Part shown: positions 1-7,731 of the stretch, one piece after another
Layout of the letters: the number at the start of each line of letters is the position of its first letter
Position numbering within the stretch: the stretch's first letter is position 1
Assembly: GCF_042680125.1 (NCBI RefSeq)
Contig: NZ_JBHTNY010000045.1
Source of the DNA: Robinsoniella peoriensis
GTDB lineage: Bacteria > Bacillota > Clostridia > Lachnospirales > Lachnospiraceae
Direction: 5' to 3' (one strand)
DNA length: 61,033 nucleotides
Notes under the pieces: model-generated
The model's input: only the letters and a program-made list of their open reading frames with translations
Database searches by the model: none
Told to the model about the DNA's origin: nothing
Made by a program: the position numbers and the translations under genes

Positions 1-78
1 ATGCCAGGACTTCCAAAAGTACCGGCAGCAGAAAGAATCGACGTAGACGAGACAGGAAAGATTTCCGGATTGTTCTAA
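1..78 (+). CDS. fhs: Formate-tetrahydrofolate ligase, C-terminal end only
   Basis: The window opens inside a reading frame whose last 25 residues begin MPGLPKVPAAE and end GKISGLF before TAA at 76-78. This matches the very conserved C-terminus of formate-tetrahydrofolate ligase, the ATP-dependent enzyme that makes 10-formyl-THF from formate. The ATG at position 1 is an internal methionine, not the start; the rest of the gene lies upstream of the window. The formate channel gene follows 73 bp later, which supports the call. Identification rests on the tail motif only. Confidence 0.85.
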   Translation: MPGLPKVPAAERIDVDETGKISGLF

Positions 79-85
79 TTATTTA

Positions 86-119
86 ATATGCAGGGAAGGT
101 GGGGACCTTTCCTGCATAT
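86..119 (+). terminator. Hairpin between fhs and focA
   Basis: A 15-bp stem (86-100 with 105-119, one G-U wobble, loop GGGG) lies just after the fhs stop. There is no T-run behind it, so it may be a partial terminator or an mRNA-processing/stability hairpin rather than a full terminator; focA could be read through from fhs. Confidence 0.55.
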
Positions 120-151
120 AGAGGATCTAAAGGAAAGAGGAGGTATTTGTT

Positions 152-931
152 ATGTTTCAGGAAGAATTTCAAGCAGTTTGTAATTCAGGAAAAGCAAAAT
201 ATGGGTTGTTGAAAAATAATCCTCTTGGATATTTTGTTTCCTCAATGGTAGCTGGAATGTTCATTTCATTTGGTTCCTTTGTAACCTTTGTTATGGGAAC
301 GCCTCTGAAAGAAGCGGGAGATCCGATGATGAAGGCTGTAATGGCTTTCTCATTTGCAGCGGCTTTAAGTCTGGTGGTAGCAGCCGGAGCAGAATTATTT
401 ACTGGTAATAATTTTGTAATGACCTCTGCATCTCTTAATAAAGTTGTAACATGGGGTAATACAATTAAACTATGGATTATATGTTATATTGGTAACTTCC
501 TGGGGTCTATCGCATCAGTTTTTGTTTTTCAGCTGACCGGTGTACCGAAGGGAGCAGTTGGGGAAATGTTTGCTTCTACTGCAGCAACAAAAGTGGGACT
601 TGGACCGGTAGAACTGCTGACAAGAGGTATATTGTGTAATATCCTTGTTTGTCTGGCGGTATGGTGCAGTATTAAATTAAAAAATGAAGTAGCTAAGCTG
701 ATTATGGTTTTTTGGTGCATTTACGTATTTATGATTTGCAGCTGCGAACATAGTATAGCGAATATGAGTATTATTGGCGTAGGTTTACTGAATAAAGGCG
801 ATGCGGCAGTTACAATAGGCGGTTATTTCTACAACCTTTCTTTAGTAACAATTGGTAATATGATTGGCGGTGCAGTGTTTGTTGCAATACCATATTATTT
901 AATTTCCAAAAACAAAAAAGAAGCGCAATAA
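152..931 (+). CDS. focA: Formate/nitrite transporter family channel (FocA-like)
   Basis: A 259-residue, strongly hydrophobic protein with about six membrane segments, the usual size and topology of the FNT family (pentameric formate/nitrite/hydrosulfide channels of the cytoplasmic membrane). The stretch around residues 75-95 (AAGAELFTGNNFVM) is the FNT signature with the ELFTGN box. The start follows an AGGAGG ribosome site at about 138-143. Its place directly behind the formate-THF ligase gene points to formate as substrate: import for one-carbon metabolism or export of fermentation formate. Nitrite or hydrosulfide transport cannot be excluded from sequence. Confidence 0.88.
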   Translation: MFQEEFQAVCNSGKAKYGLLKNNPLGYFVSSMVAGMFISFGSFVTFVMGTPLKEAGDPMMKAVMAFSFAAALSLVVAAGAELFTGNNFVMTSASLNKVVTWGNTIKLWIICYIGNFLGSIASVFVFQLTGVPKGAVGEMFASTAATKVGLGPVELLTRGILCNILVCLAVWCSIKLKNEVAKLIMVFWCIYVFMICSCEHSIANMSIIGVGLLNKGDAAVTIGGYFYNLSLVTIGNMIGGAVFVAIPYYLISKNKKEAQ

Positions 932-960
932 AGTATATAATTTCTTAATATTATCGTAAG

Positions 961-1006
961 AAAATAGAAGTTTCTCTTAAAAAATAGTTGAGACTTCTAT
1001 TTTTTT
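961..1006 (+). terminator. Intrinsic terminator of focA
   Basis: Inverted repeat AAATAGAAGT...CTC with GAG-ACTTCTATTT, followed by a T-run (1000-1006), 30 bp after the focA stop. Confidence 0.7.
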
Positions 1007-1058
1007 GTGTTATAGTGTTACAGGTAGCAAGTAATTGATTGGTCATGAGAGGTAAAGA

Positions 1059-2234
1059 ATGAAGAAAATCAAAATCTCAGTTGTAATACTCACACTGGCA
1101 TTAATTTTTGGACTTGCAGGCAGTGTAACTTCTATAAAAGCGGAAGCTGCTGTAAATGTTGTGAAAAAGGCTAAAACAGTCAAAAGTACATCAGGAAGCT
1201 GGAAACAAAATTACATAGGACGATGGTTTCAGTATAAGAACGGCACTTATCCAAAAAACAAATGGATAAAGATAAAGAATAAAATTTACTATTTTGATAA
1301 GAGTGGATATGTAACAACAGGCTGGAAGTATTATAAGAAGTCTTATTATTATTTAAATGAGACAGGCAGTAAAAAAGGCGCACTGGTAAGAGGCTGGAAA
1401 ACAATAAATGGAAAGCGTTATTATTTGTCTAAAACAACAGGAGCCATGTACACCGGCTGGCATACGATTGGCGGTAAAAAGTACTATTTTGATAAAAAGA
1501 GCTCTAATTTAGGAGCTATGGTTAAAAAGCGCTGGGTGAATGGACGTTATCTGCAGAAGGATGGTACGATGGCCGTGAACTGCAAGGCAGGGAAGTATTA
1601 TGTGGGAGCTGACGGAAAGAAAACAAAGGCACCACAGGAGCCGGAAAACCAGAATCCGGGAAATGGTAATTCAGGACAGACCAATCAGGGTCCCAATGAC
1701 AATGCCGGAAGTTCCGGAGTAAAACAGTATAATACATATGTATTTGTAGGTGATTCCAGAACCGTAGGAATGGAAAATGTAATTGGTTCCAAAGATGGAA
1801 ATGCACAGTATATTGCAAAGGTAGGCGAAGGTTATAACTGGCTGATGTCTTCAGGGCTTATTCAGCTTAAGAAGAAGCTGGACATTAATCCATATGTAAA
1901 AGTGGTATTTAACCTGGGGGTTAATGACTGCGCATCCAATACCGTTTTACAGTATATCAATGTGTATCAGGAATTGATTGCAAGTTATCCAAATACAAAA
2001 TTCTATATGATGTCAGTAAATCCAGTTAATGACAAGGTTGCATCATCCGTTGGATATCTTATAAAAAATAAGCATATTACACCATTTAATATGCAGCTAA
2101 AGGCAGCTTTTCCAAATCTTTATATTGATACCTATACGTATTTAAAGACTAATGGATTTGGCACGGCAGATGGTGTTCATTATGATAATGATACGTACCA
2201 GGCAATCTATGATTACACGATGAGCCATACGTAA
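1059..2234 (+). CDS. Secreted SGNH-family hydrolase with N-terminal cell-wall-binding repeats
   Basis: 391 residues. An N-terminal signal peptide (about 1-30, ending near AEA) is followed by 4-5 aromatic cell-wall-binding repeats (about 65-190; GWK..NGKRYYL and GWHTIGGKKYYF type), a Gly/Asn/Pro-rich linker (about 195-220), and a C-terminal SGNH/GDSL-type domain (about 225-391). Catalytic signatures are visible: GDSR with Ser near 233, GVND near 287-290, and DGVHYD near 371-376. The family includes acyl- and acetyl-esterases acting on peptidoglycan or wall glycans; substrate unknown. A paralog of the catalytic domain without wall-binding repeats lies at 47459-48205. An AGAGGT site precedes the start. 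Confidence 0.82.
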   Translation: MKKIKISVVILTLALIFGLAGSVTSIKAEAAVNVVKKAKTVKSTSGSWKQNYIGRWFQYKNGTYPKNKWIKIKNKIYYFDKSGYVTTGWKYYKKSYYYLNETGSKKGALVRGWKTINGKRYYLSKTTGAMYTGWHTIGGKKYYFDKKSSNLGAMVKKRWVNGRYLQKDGTMAVNCKAGKYYVGADGKKTKAPQEPENQNPGNGNSGQTNQGPNDNAGSSGVKQYNTYVFVGDSRTVGMENVIGSKDGNAQYIAKVGEGYNWLMSSGLIQLKKKLDINPYVKVVFNLGVNDCASNTVLQYINVYQELIASYPNTKFYMMSVNPVNDKVASSVGYLIKNKHITPFNMQLKAAFPNLYIDTYTYLKTNGFGTADGVHYDNDTYQAIYDYTMSHT

Positions 2235-2369
2235 AAGAAGTTTGGGACAAAACAGGTTCGCACGTTTTATTAAGCTAATCTACAGGAATGCTTGAAAATG
2301 GACTGCAGCTATCTGCTTGAGCGGTAAAGTTTGTGAAATGTAACTTTTTAATTGAATATGAAAATTGAT

Positions 2370-2405
2370 AAAAGGGTATTTGGAGAGTTTTCCGAATACC
2401 CTTTT
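2370..2405. terminator. Bidirectional terminator between convergent genes
   Basis: A 15-bp stem (2370-2384 with 2391-2405, one G-U pair) bounded by A-run and T-run, so it works on both strands. It separates the SGNH hydrolase (plus) from the DUF6062-like gene (minus). Confidence 0.8.
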
Positions 2406-2438
2406 GAATATCTAAATATTAGTAAAACAAAATTATAA

Positions 2439-3206
2439 TTATTTATCGCTTTGGAAAACGGGATCCGCAGGATAACCGCCGCCCAGCTTCTGCATACATC
2501 TTTGAACACTGTCCCGGGAATTGCCCCAGTCCTTGTCCTTATTCAGGTAATCATATTTCGCAGTAAACCAGGTTACTTCTTCTTCCAGACGCTTCATACT
2601 ATCTTCCATGAGTTTGAAAAGCATGGGGTAATAAAGATTTTTTTGTTTATCATTCAGCTTATCTTCCGCAGTTTCGATGACATCTGCAAAATGATGGAGA
2701 CAGAAACCTTTGCTGTTTTTCACTATTTCTACAAATTCCGGATTATTTTTTAACATTTCAAAAAAGGTATCCAGATAACGGTTATAATTATCATTAAAAT
2801 GATTACAAACGTAGCAATCATTTTCTTTTTCTGTAATCCAGGCTCCAATGTTTGTTTTACGGATTTCCGGTTCGATGGTTGTTTTTTTGATACGTTTTAG
2901 CATGGATGATTTACCGGGAGCGAATGATTTGATCTGTGCCTGCAGTTCTTCATTCAATTTGTGGAAATGGGTACTTAGTATTAGAGCACTCCCAAGGCGG
3001 TTGCCATAGTCAAACATCATTTTATAATGATGGCGGCAGAATCCGATCTTGTCGGTTTCCATGCGGACGTCATCTTCCATATAGGCAGAACCAAGAATAA
3101 AAGAAATTGCATGCTGTTCCAGGTTTCGCTCTATAAAACAAAACGGACATTCGTCGTTTGCATTAAATGCATCCATTAAGGGGATGGTATATATGGTTTC
3201 TTTCAT
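2439..3206 (-). CDS. DUF6062-like protein with duplicated Cys/His motifs
   Basis: 255 residues, soluble, no signal peptide. I place it in the DUF6062 type by memory; function unknown. The sequence shows an internal duplication: the N-terminal half has CPFC (about 20-23) and CRHH (about 57-60), and the C-terminal half has CYVC (about 131-134) and CLHH (about 169-172). Each half could ligate one metal ion (zinc or iron), giving a two-site protein. The gene is divergent from marR across a 139-bp region that holds the marR promoter and operator, so it may belong to the same regulon. AGGAGG lies 10 nt before the ATG. It could instead be an independent housekeeping gene. Confidence 0.6.
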   Translation of the reverse strand: MKETIYTIPLMDAFNANDECPFCFIERNLEQHAISFILGSAYMEDDVRMETDKIGFCRHHYKMMFDYGNRLGSALILSTHFHKLNEELQAQIKSFAPGKSSMLKRIKKTTIEPEIRKTNIGAWITEKENDCYVCNHFNDNYNRYLDTFFEMLKNNPEFVEIVKNSKGFCLHHFADVIETAEDKLNDKQKNLYYPMLFKLMEDSMKRLEEEVTWFTAKYDYLNKDKDWGNSRDSVQRCMQKLGGGYPADPVFQSDK

Positions 3207-3275
3207 ATAAAGAGGCCTCCTTTAGCGTCGTTATGTATACTATAGCACAGAAAACAAGTTTGGAATATAAAATTC

Positions 3276-3330
3276 TTGACAAATTATTACTTCGAGAGTA
3301 GAATTAAAATATACTTCGAGAAACGAAGTA
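3276..3330 (+). promoter_or_regulatory. marR promoter with palindromic operator
   Basis: TTGACA (3276-3281), 17-bp spacer, TAGAAT (3299-3304). A perfect inverted repeat, TACTTCG-N5-CGAAGTA, covers 3312-3330 just downstream of the -10, and a half-site (ACTTCGAG) lies in the spacer at 3289-3296. This placement fits negative autoregulation by the MarR protein. A related palindrome occurs before the ArsA operon at 3905-3929. Confidence 0.8.
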
Positions 3331-3345
3331 AAGGAGTGATTACCT

Positions 3346-3837
3346 ATGAGTGAGTTTCCGGCATCCGTAGAGGAAATGGTATTTGAAATAATGGATAAAT
3401 GCAAATTTGTTTTTTATCCGGAACAGCGGTTTGATCTGTTTCTAAACTGCTCGAAGAATGAAATTTTTGCTTTACTGTTCGTTTACCGCCAGAAACAGGT
3501 GAATATGAGTGAAATAGCAGAATATATGAACATTCCGCTTAATACGGTTACCGGAGTCATCAGCCGTCTTGAAAAAAAGCATCTGGTACGCAGAGAGAGA
3601 AGTGATCAGGATAAGCGGGTTGTAACCATTTCACTCAGTGAAAAAGGAACAGATTTCATGTATCACGAAATGATGGAACTGGGAAATTATTTTACCAGAG
3701 TGATGGCTGCATTTTCGGAAGAGGAGAAGAGAACCCTCTTTGGCATGGCAGATAAGATCTTTGCAGTATTGAGCCAGAGGGAAAAAACTGGTGAAAAACC
3801 AAAGGAGAAAAAAGTCCGAAAGATTGCAATTGAGTAG
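3346..3837 (+). CDS. MarR-family transcriptional regulator
   Basis: 163 residues with the MarR winged helix-turn-helix: recognition region about 65-90 (MSEIAEYMNIPLNTVTGVIS) followed by the wing with the DxDKR-like motif RSDQDKRVV. The N-terminal part has two cysteines (about 25 and 43) that could sense oxidants or metals. It ends in a charged extension after residue 145 whose last residues are RKIAIE, resembling the tail KKVIIE of the small protein encoded at 5180-5482. AAGGAG precedes the ATG. It very likely binds the palindromes before its own gene and before the ArsA genes. Signal unknown. Confidence 0.85.
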   Translation: MSEFPASVEEMVFEIMDKCKFVFYPEQRFDLFLNCSKNEIFALLFVYRQKQVNMSEIAEYMNIPLNTVTGVISRLEKKHLVRRERSDQDKRVVTISLSEKGTDFMYHEMMELGNYFTRVMAAFSEEEKRTLFGMADKIFAVLSQREKTGEKPKEKKVRKIAIE

Positions 3838-3870
3838 TCTGAAATTGAATGTTGGTTAAACTGTATTTTA

Positions 3871-3895
3871 ACAGAGCTTTGCGGCTCTGTTTAAA
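3871..3895 (+). terminator. Weak hairpin after marR
   Basis: 7-bp stem ACAGAGC/GCTCTGT with a 6-nt loop, followed by TTAAAAA rather than a true T-run. It may partly separate marR from the ArsA operon. Confidence 0.4.
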
Positions 3896-3904
3896 AATAA
3901 TAAA

Positions 3905-3929
3905 TAGTTCGAGTTTCGAATAATTCGAA
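3905..3929. promoter_or_regulatory. Candidate MarR operator before the ArsA operon
   Basis: Contains TTCG-AGTTT-CGAA (3908-3920) overlapping a second palindrome TTCGAA-TAA-TTCGAA (3915-3929). The TTCG-N5-CGAA core and the flanking TA match the operator in front of marR. I did not find a convincing -35 box here; TAGAAT at 3942-3947 is a possible -10. Confidence 0.6.
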
Positions 3930-4005
3930 TAAAGAAATAAATAGAATACGCAAAACGAAATAATATAAGTTGAACCGGGGAGCTATTTTCCGGGAAAGGA
4001 GATTT

Positions 4006-5187
4006 ATGAATAGAATCATAATTTTTACAGGAAAAGGAGGCGTAGGTAAGACCAGCATTGCAGCGGCACACGCCAGAAAAGCATCCAAAGAAGGAAAAAA
4101 AACATTAATTGTAAGTACGGACATGGCACATAATCTAAGCGATTTATTTGAGCAGCCTCTTGGAAAAGAAGAAATGCAGGTAGCTGAGCATTTATTTGCT
4201 CTGGAAATAGATCCTGCCTATGAAATGGAGCATGATTTTTCATCTATGATGAATGCTTTTGCAAATATGCTCCCGGCAGGAAGCGGGGAAGAAAATATAA
4301 TGAATGACCTGGATATGATACCGGGAATCGAAGAGTTATTTTCCCTGTTAAAAATTCAGGAAATATATAATCGTAAAGAGTACGAGTTGATTATAGTGGA
4401 CTGTGCGCCTACCGGAGAGACGCTTTCCCTGCTGAAATTTCCGGAACTTCTTTCCTGGTATATGGAAAAACTGTTCCCACTGGGAAAAGTGGCGGTTAAA
4501 GTGATGCGGCCGGTAACGAAAAAGCTTTTTCAAATTCAATTGCCGGATAAAAAGGCTATGAATGATATCGAAAGAATGTATTTGAAACTGGCTGAATTGC
4601 AGGAGCTGATGAAGGACAGGGAGATCAGCAGTATAAGGCTTGTGGCAATACCGGAAAAAATGGTAGTGGAGGAAACAAAGAGAAGTTATATGTATTTGAA
4701 TCTCTATAATTTTAATGTGGATGGACTCTATATTAACCGGGTTTTGCCGACGGATATTAATAATCCCTTTTTTGATGAATGGCTGGGGATCCAGCAGCAG
4801 TATATCAAGGAATTAAAAGAGGTATTCCAAAGCGTCCCGGTGTATGCCATTAAATGGTATGATATCGATTTAAACGGTCTCACGTCACTGGACCGGGTGT
4901 GTGAAGATGCGCTGCAGGAAGATGATCTGTTTGCAGTAAAGAGAATCATACCGAATGAAGTCTATGAAAAAACAGAGAATGGCTATCTTTTAAAGGTATA
5001 TCTGCCGTGTGTGAAAAAAGAGGAAATCGTAATGCATGAAGCGGGCCGGGACCTTATTGTGAAGATCGGGAACTTTAAAAGAGCAATTCCCATGCCATCT
5101 ACTCTGCGGGGACATTATGTACAGTCCGCAAAGATGAAAGACCAGTCCCTGCACATACAGTTTGTTAAGGAGGAAGAGGATGAATAA
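4006..5187 (+). CDS. ArsA/Get3-family ATPase with C-terminal HSP20-like domain (copy 1)
   Basis: 393 residues from the ATG at 4006 (AAAGGAG 4 nt before it); an upstream in-frame start lacks a ribosome site. Deviant Walker A GKGGVGKTS at 9-17, switch I STDMAHNLSD near 38-47, and switch II DCAPTGETLSLL near 131 (the usual DTAPTGHT has His where this has Glu). The last 80 residues fit the HSP20/alpha-crystallin-like domain fused to many bacterial ArsA homologs. The paired arsenite-binding cysteines and any arsB, arsC or arsR neighbour are absent, so arsenite pumping is unlikely; client or tail-anchor chaperoning as in Get3 is the better guess. First gene of a three-gene operon. Confidence 0.8.
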   Translation: MNRIIIFTGKGGVGKTSIAAAHARKASKEGKKTLIVSTDMAHNLSDLFEQPLGKEEMQVAEHLFALEIDPAYEMEHDFSSMMNAFANMLPAGSGEENIMNDLDMIPGIEELFSLLKIQEIYNRKEYELIIVDCAPTGETLSLLKFPELLSWYMEKLFPLGKVAVKVMRPVTKKLFQIQLPDKKAMNDIERMYLKLAELQELMKDREISSIRLVAIPEKMVVEETKRSYMYLNLYNFNVDGLYINRVLPTDINNPFFDEWLGIQQQYIKELKEVFQSVPVYAIKWYDIDLNGLTSLDRVCEDALQEDDLFAVKRIIPNEVYEKTENGYLLKVYLPCVKKEEIVMHEAGRDLIVKIGNFKRAIPMPSTLRGHYVQSAKMKDQSLHIQFVKEEEDE

Positions 5188-5482
5188 GACATTTATAACA
5201 AAAATTGTTCAGGCAAAGAAATTAGAAATAGAAGCATTTCAGGAGCTGTTGCCGGATGAACTAAATGACAGGATGAAAAATTGGAGGACCGGAGCGGGAG
5301 ATTGGTTAAAGGAATGTGCGGTTGAAATTTATCTGGCTGGAAAAAAAGAGACGAAATCTTGTAAAGACGAAAGAGATGGGAGTCGGGAAAACGAGTCTGA
5401 AAAAGCAGATAGGTATACCGGAGATAATTTTACGAAGAAATCAGAAAAAACGAAACGCACCAAAAAAGTGATCATTGAGTAG
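5180..5482 (+). CDS. Small charged protein between the two ArsA ATPases
   Basis: 100 residues; the start overlaps the stop of the first ATPase (ATGAATAA at 5180-5187), with AGGAGG 7 nt upstream, so translation is probably coupled. The N-terminal 55 residues look helical (FITKIVQAKKLEIEAFQ...), and the C-terminal half is highly charged and probably disordered, ending KKVIIE. No family recognised. The [IV]-x-I-E tail resembles that of the MarR protein and the IxI motif by which small heat-shock proteins bind HSP20 domains, so it could be a partner of the HSP20-like domains of the ATPases on either side. That partnership is inference. Confidence 0.6.
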   Translation: MNKTFITKIVQAKKLEIEAFQELLPDELNDRMKNWRTGAGDWLKECAVEIYLAGKKETKSCKDERDGSRENESEKADRYTGDNFTKKSEKTKRTKKVIIE

Positions 5483-5493
5483 GGGGAAGGAAC

Positions 5494-6660
5494 ATGAGAA
5501 TATTATTATATACGGGTAAAGGCGGTGTAGGGAAGACCAGCATAGCAGCAGCAACGGCCTGTAAAATCGCGGAAAGTGGAAAACGGGTTCTGATTATGAG
5601 CACAGACCAGGCACACAGCCTGGGTGACTCCTTTGATTGTAAACTCAGCAATGATCCGGTCAAAATAACGGAGCATTTATTTGCAATGGAAATCGATGCC
5701 GTAGCGGAAAGCGAACGTGCCTGGGGAAATATAAAGGATTATTTGAAAAAGCTGCTGACATCCAGATCAGGGGAAAGCATAGAAGCAGAGGAACTGCTGG
5801 TTTTTCCAGGATTTGAAGAGCTGTTCTCTCTGTTTAAAATTCTGGAGATATACGAAGCGCAAAATTATGATGTGTTGATTGTGGACTGTGCACCTACCGG
5901 TGAGACAATATCACTGTTAAAATTTCCCGAAATGTTTGGTGACTTGCTGGGGAAAATAATGCCGATGAAGAGAAAGGCAATCAAAGTAGCAGGTCCGCTG
6001 GTAGAAAAAACAACCAAGATTCCCATGCCAAAAGAAACTCTTTTCGATGAAGTAGAGATCTTGTGTTCCAAAATAGAACAGCTGCAGGATCTGATGTCTG
6101 ATAAGGATGTTCTAAGCCTGCGTATCGTGACTACCCCGGAAAAAATCGTGGTAAAAGAAGCAAAAAGAAATTTTGCTTATCTCCACATGTATGATTACAA
6201 TGTAGATGCAATCATTGTAAATAAGGTGTATCCCAGGTCATCTTTATCGGGATACTTTAATCAATGGATAGAAAACCAGCAGAACAGCCTGCAGGATATC
6301 AGACAGAGTTTTTTTGATATTCCGGTATTTGAAATGGAGTTTTTAAAGCATGAATTGAGAACGGCAGAGCGACTCAGAACAGCTGCGGATATGGTATACG
6401 GAGATACGGATCCGACGGCAGTTCTGGCGGTTCAGAATATATTTGTCCTGGAAAAAGAGCAGGAGAAATACTACTTAAAAATTGCAATCCCATTTGTGGA
6501 TAAACGGGAATTGGAACTGGAACAAAAAGGAGAGGAACTGGCACTTACGATCAAAAATGAAAGGCGTAATCTGATACTTCCGCCAAAACTGCGGGGTTAT
6601 GAAGTGGCTGGTGCAAAATATGAAGAGGATGTGCTTAAAATTGAGTTTGAACATATTTAG
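5494..6660 (+). CDS. ArsA/Get3-family ATPase with C-terminal HSP20-like domain (copy 2)
   Basis: 388 residues, 11 nt after the small protein gene, with a GGGGAAGG ribosome site. Walker A GKGGVGKTS at 8-16, switch I STDQAHSLGDSF, switch II DCAPTGETISLL near 130. C-terminal HSP20-like region about 305-388 (IFVLEKEQEKYYLKIAIP...LPPKLRGYEVAGAKY). Clearly a paralog of copy 1, including the Glu in place of the switch II His. Having both halves as separate genes suggests a heterodimer, comparable to the two fused halves of E. coli ArsA; Get3-like homodimers are the alternative. No arsenic genes nearby. Confidence 0.8.
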   Translation: MRILLYTGKGGVGKTSIAAATACKIAESGKRVLIMSTDQAHSLGDSFDCKLSNDPVKITEHLFAMEIDAVAESERAWGNIKDYLKKLLTSRSGESIEAEELLVFPGFEELFSLFKILEIYEAQNYDVLIVDCAPTGETISLLKFPEMFGDLLGKIMPMKRKAIKVAGPLVEKTTKIPMPKETLFDEVEILCSKIEQLQDLMSDKDVLSLRIVTTPEKIVVKEAKRNFAYLHMYDYNVDAIIVNKVYPRSSLSGYFNQWIENQQNSLQDIRQSFFDIPVFEMEFLKHELRTAERLRTAADMVYGDTDPTAVLAVQNIFVLEKEQEKYYLKIAIPFVDKRELELEQKGEELALTIKNERRNLILPPKLRGYEVAGAKYEEDVLKIEFEHI

Positions 6661-6774
6661 TTGAGAAAACCAGCTTTGTAGCGACAACCTGAATCTGGAA
6701 AAGATGGGGCATGCAATTCCTCCACGCCCCATCTTTTCGTACACTGCCCCATCTACAAAGCGTCTGCTTCTCAA
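6661..6774. repeat. Nested palindromic repeat, family A, copy 1
   Basis: A 114-bp element starting at the arsA2 stop codon. Outer arms TTGAGAA...GCTTTGTAG and CTACAAAGC...TTCTCAA; inner 14-bp arms GGAAAAGATGGGGC and GCCCCATCTTTTC. The same outer and inner ends recur at 25399-25747, 26022-26368, 60667-60838 and 60991-61033. It may also act as a transcription-terminating or mRNA-end hairpin for the ATPase operon. Confidence 0.8.
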
Positions 6775-6880
6775 CAAAACATCCCATCTAGCCTCAAATC
6801 TTACTTGCAGTTCATTTAGAATTACCATATAATAGTGATGATATGTAATAAAGTGAAAGAAAGCAGGCTTTAGAATATTT

Positions 6881-7660
6881 ATGAAAAATAGGATGCAGGA
6901 AGAATTTTCAGGGAAAGATAAACATGAACCGGTACGGCTGAACAAATTTCTGGCTGAATCTGGTGTGTGTTCCAGAAGAGAAGCGGACAGGCTGATCGAA
7001 AGCGGTAAGGTGACTGTGGATGGGCAGACGGCTGCCATGGGTCTGAAAGTTTTGCCCATTCAGGATATCCGTGTCAATGGAAAAAGAGTAAGCAGAGAAG
7101 AAGAGATGATATTATTGGCTGTCAATAAGCCGGTAGGTATTATCTGTACCTCAGAGAAGAAATGGGGAAGCAATAATATAGAAGATTTTTTGCATTATCC
7201 CAAACGGATTTTTTCTATTGGAAGACTGGATAAGGATTCGGAGGGTTTGCTGTTGATGACAAATAATGGGGAAATCCTGAATAAAATTATGCGTGCGGGA
7301 AATTATCATGAAAAGGAATACGAAGTCAGGGTGAACAGGCCCGTTACGGATGAATTTATCCGGCAGATGGCAAAAGGAGTTCCGATTTTAAATACCGTGA
7401 CCAGACCATGCAAAGTGGAGAAGATCGGAGAAAAGCAATTTCGCATTATTCTGACCCAGGGACTCAATCGTCAGATTCGAAGGATGTGTGAAGCGCTGGG
7501 GTATAAAGTGACCAGGTTAGTGCGTGTACGTATTATGAATATCCGCCTGGGACATTTGAAAGCAGGAACATACCGTAAACTGACCGATAAGGAAATCGAA
7601 GAACTTTATCAGATGATACAGGATTCCAGTAATGGACCGGAATACACAAGCCGTATATAG
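6881..7660 (+). CDS. rluF: Pseudouridine synthase, RluF/RsuA family
   Basis: 259 residues: N-terminal S4 RNA-binding domain (about 18-65, RLNKFLAESGVCSRREADRLI) and a pseudouridine synthase domain with the catalytic-Asp motif GRLDKDSEGL near 119-128 and the TQGLNRQIRRMCEALGY motif near 190. Family members convert uridine to pseudouridine in 23S rRNA (RluF, U2604 in E. coli) or 16S rRNA (RsuA); the TRPC segment and overall length favour RluF. No strong ribosome site is visible before the ATG at 6881, so the start is uncertain. Confidence 0.8.
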   Translation: MKNRMQEEFSGKDKHEPVRLNKFLAESGVCSRREADRLIESGKVTVDGQTAAMGLKVLPIQDIRVNGKRVSREEEMILLAVNKPVGIICTSEKKWGSNNIEDFLHYPKRIFSIGRLDKDSEGLLLMTNNGEILNKIMRAGNYHEKEYEVRVNRPVTDEFIRQMAKGVPILNTVTRPCKVEKIGEKQFRIILTQGLNRQIRRMCEALGYKVTRLVRVRIMNIRLGHLKAGTYRKLTDKEIEELYQMIQDSSNGPEYTSRI

Positions 7661-7731
7661 GGGATGAATGAGTTATAAATATATAAGCACATTGCTGTAG
7701 AGTTTAAGAATCAGTAAAGAGAGGCCATATT

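Noticed and set aside
4006..6660. Arsenic resistance operon
   Set aside because: Both ATPases are ArsA-like but lack nearby arsR, arsB, arsC, arsD; a MarR rather than ArsR regulator is present and the HSP20-like tail fits another ArsA subgroup.
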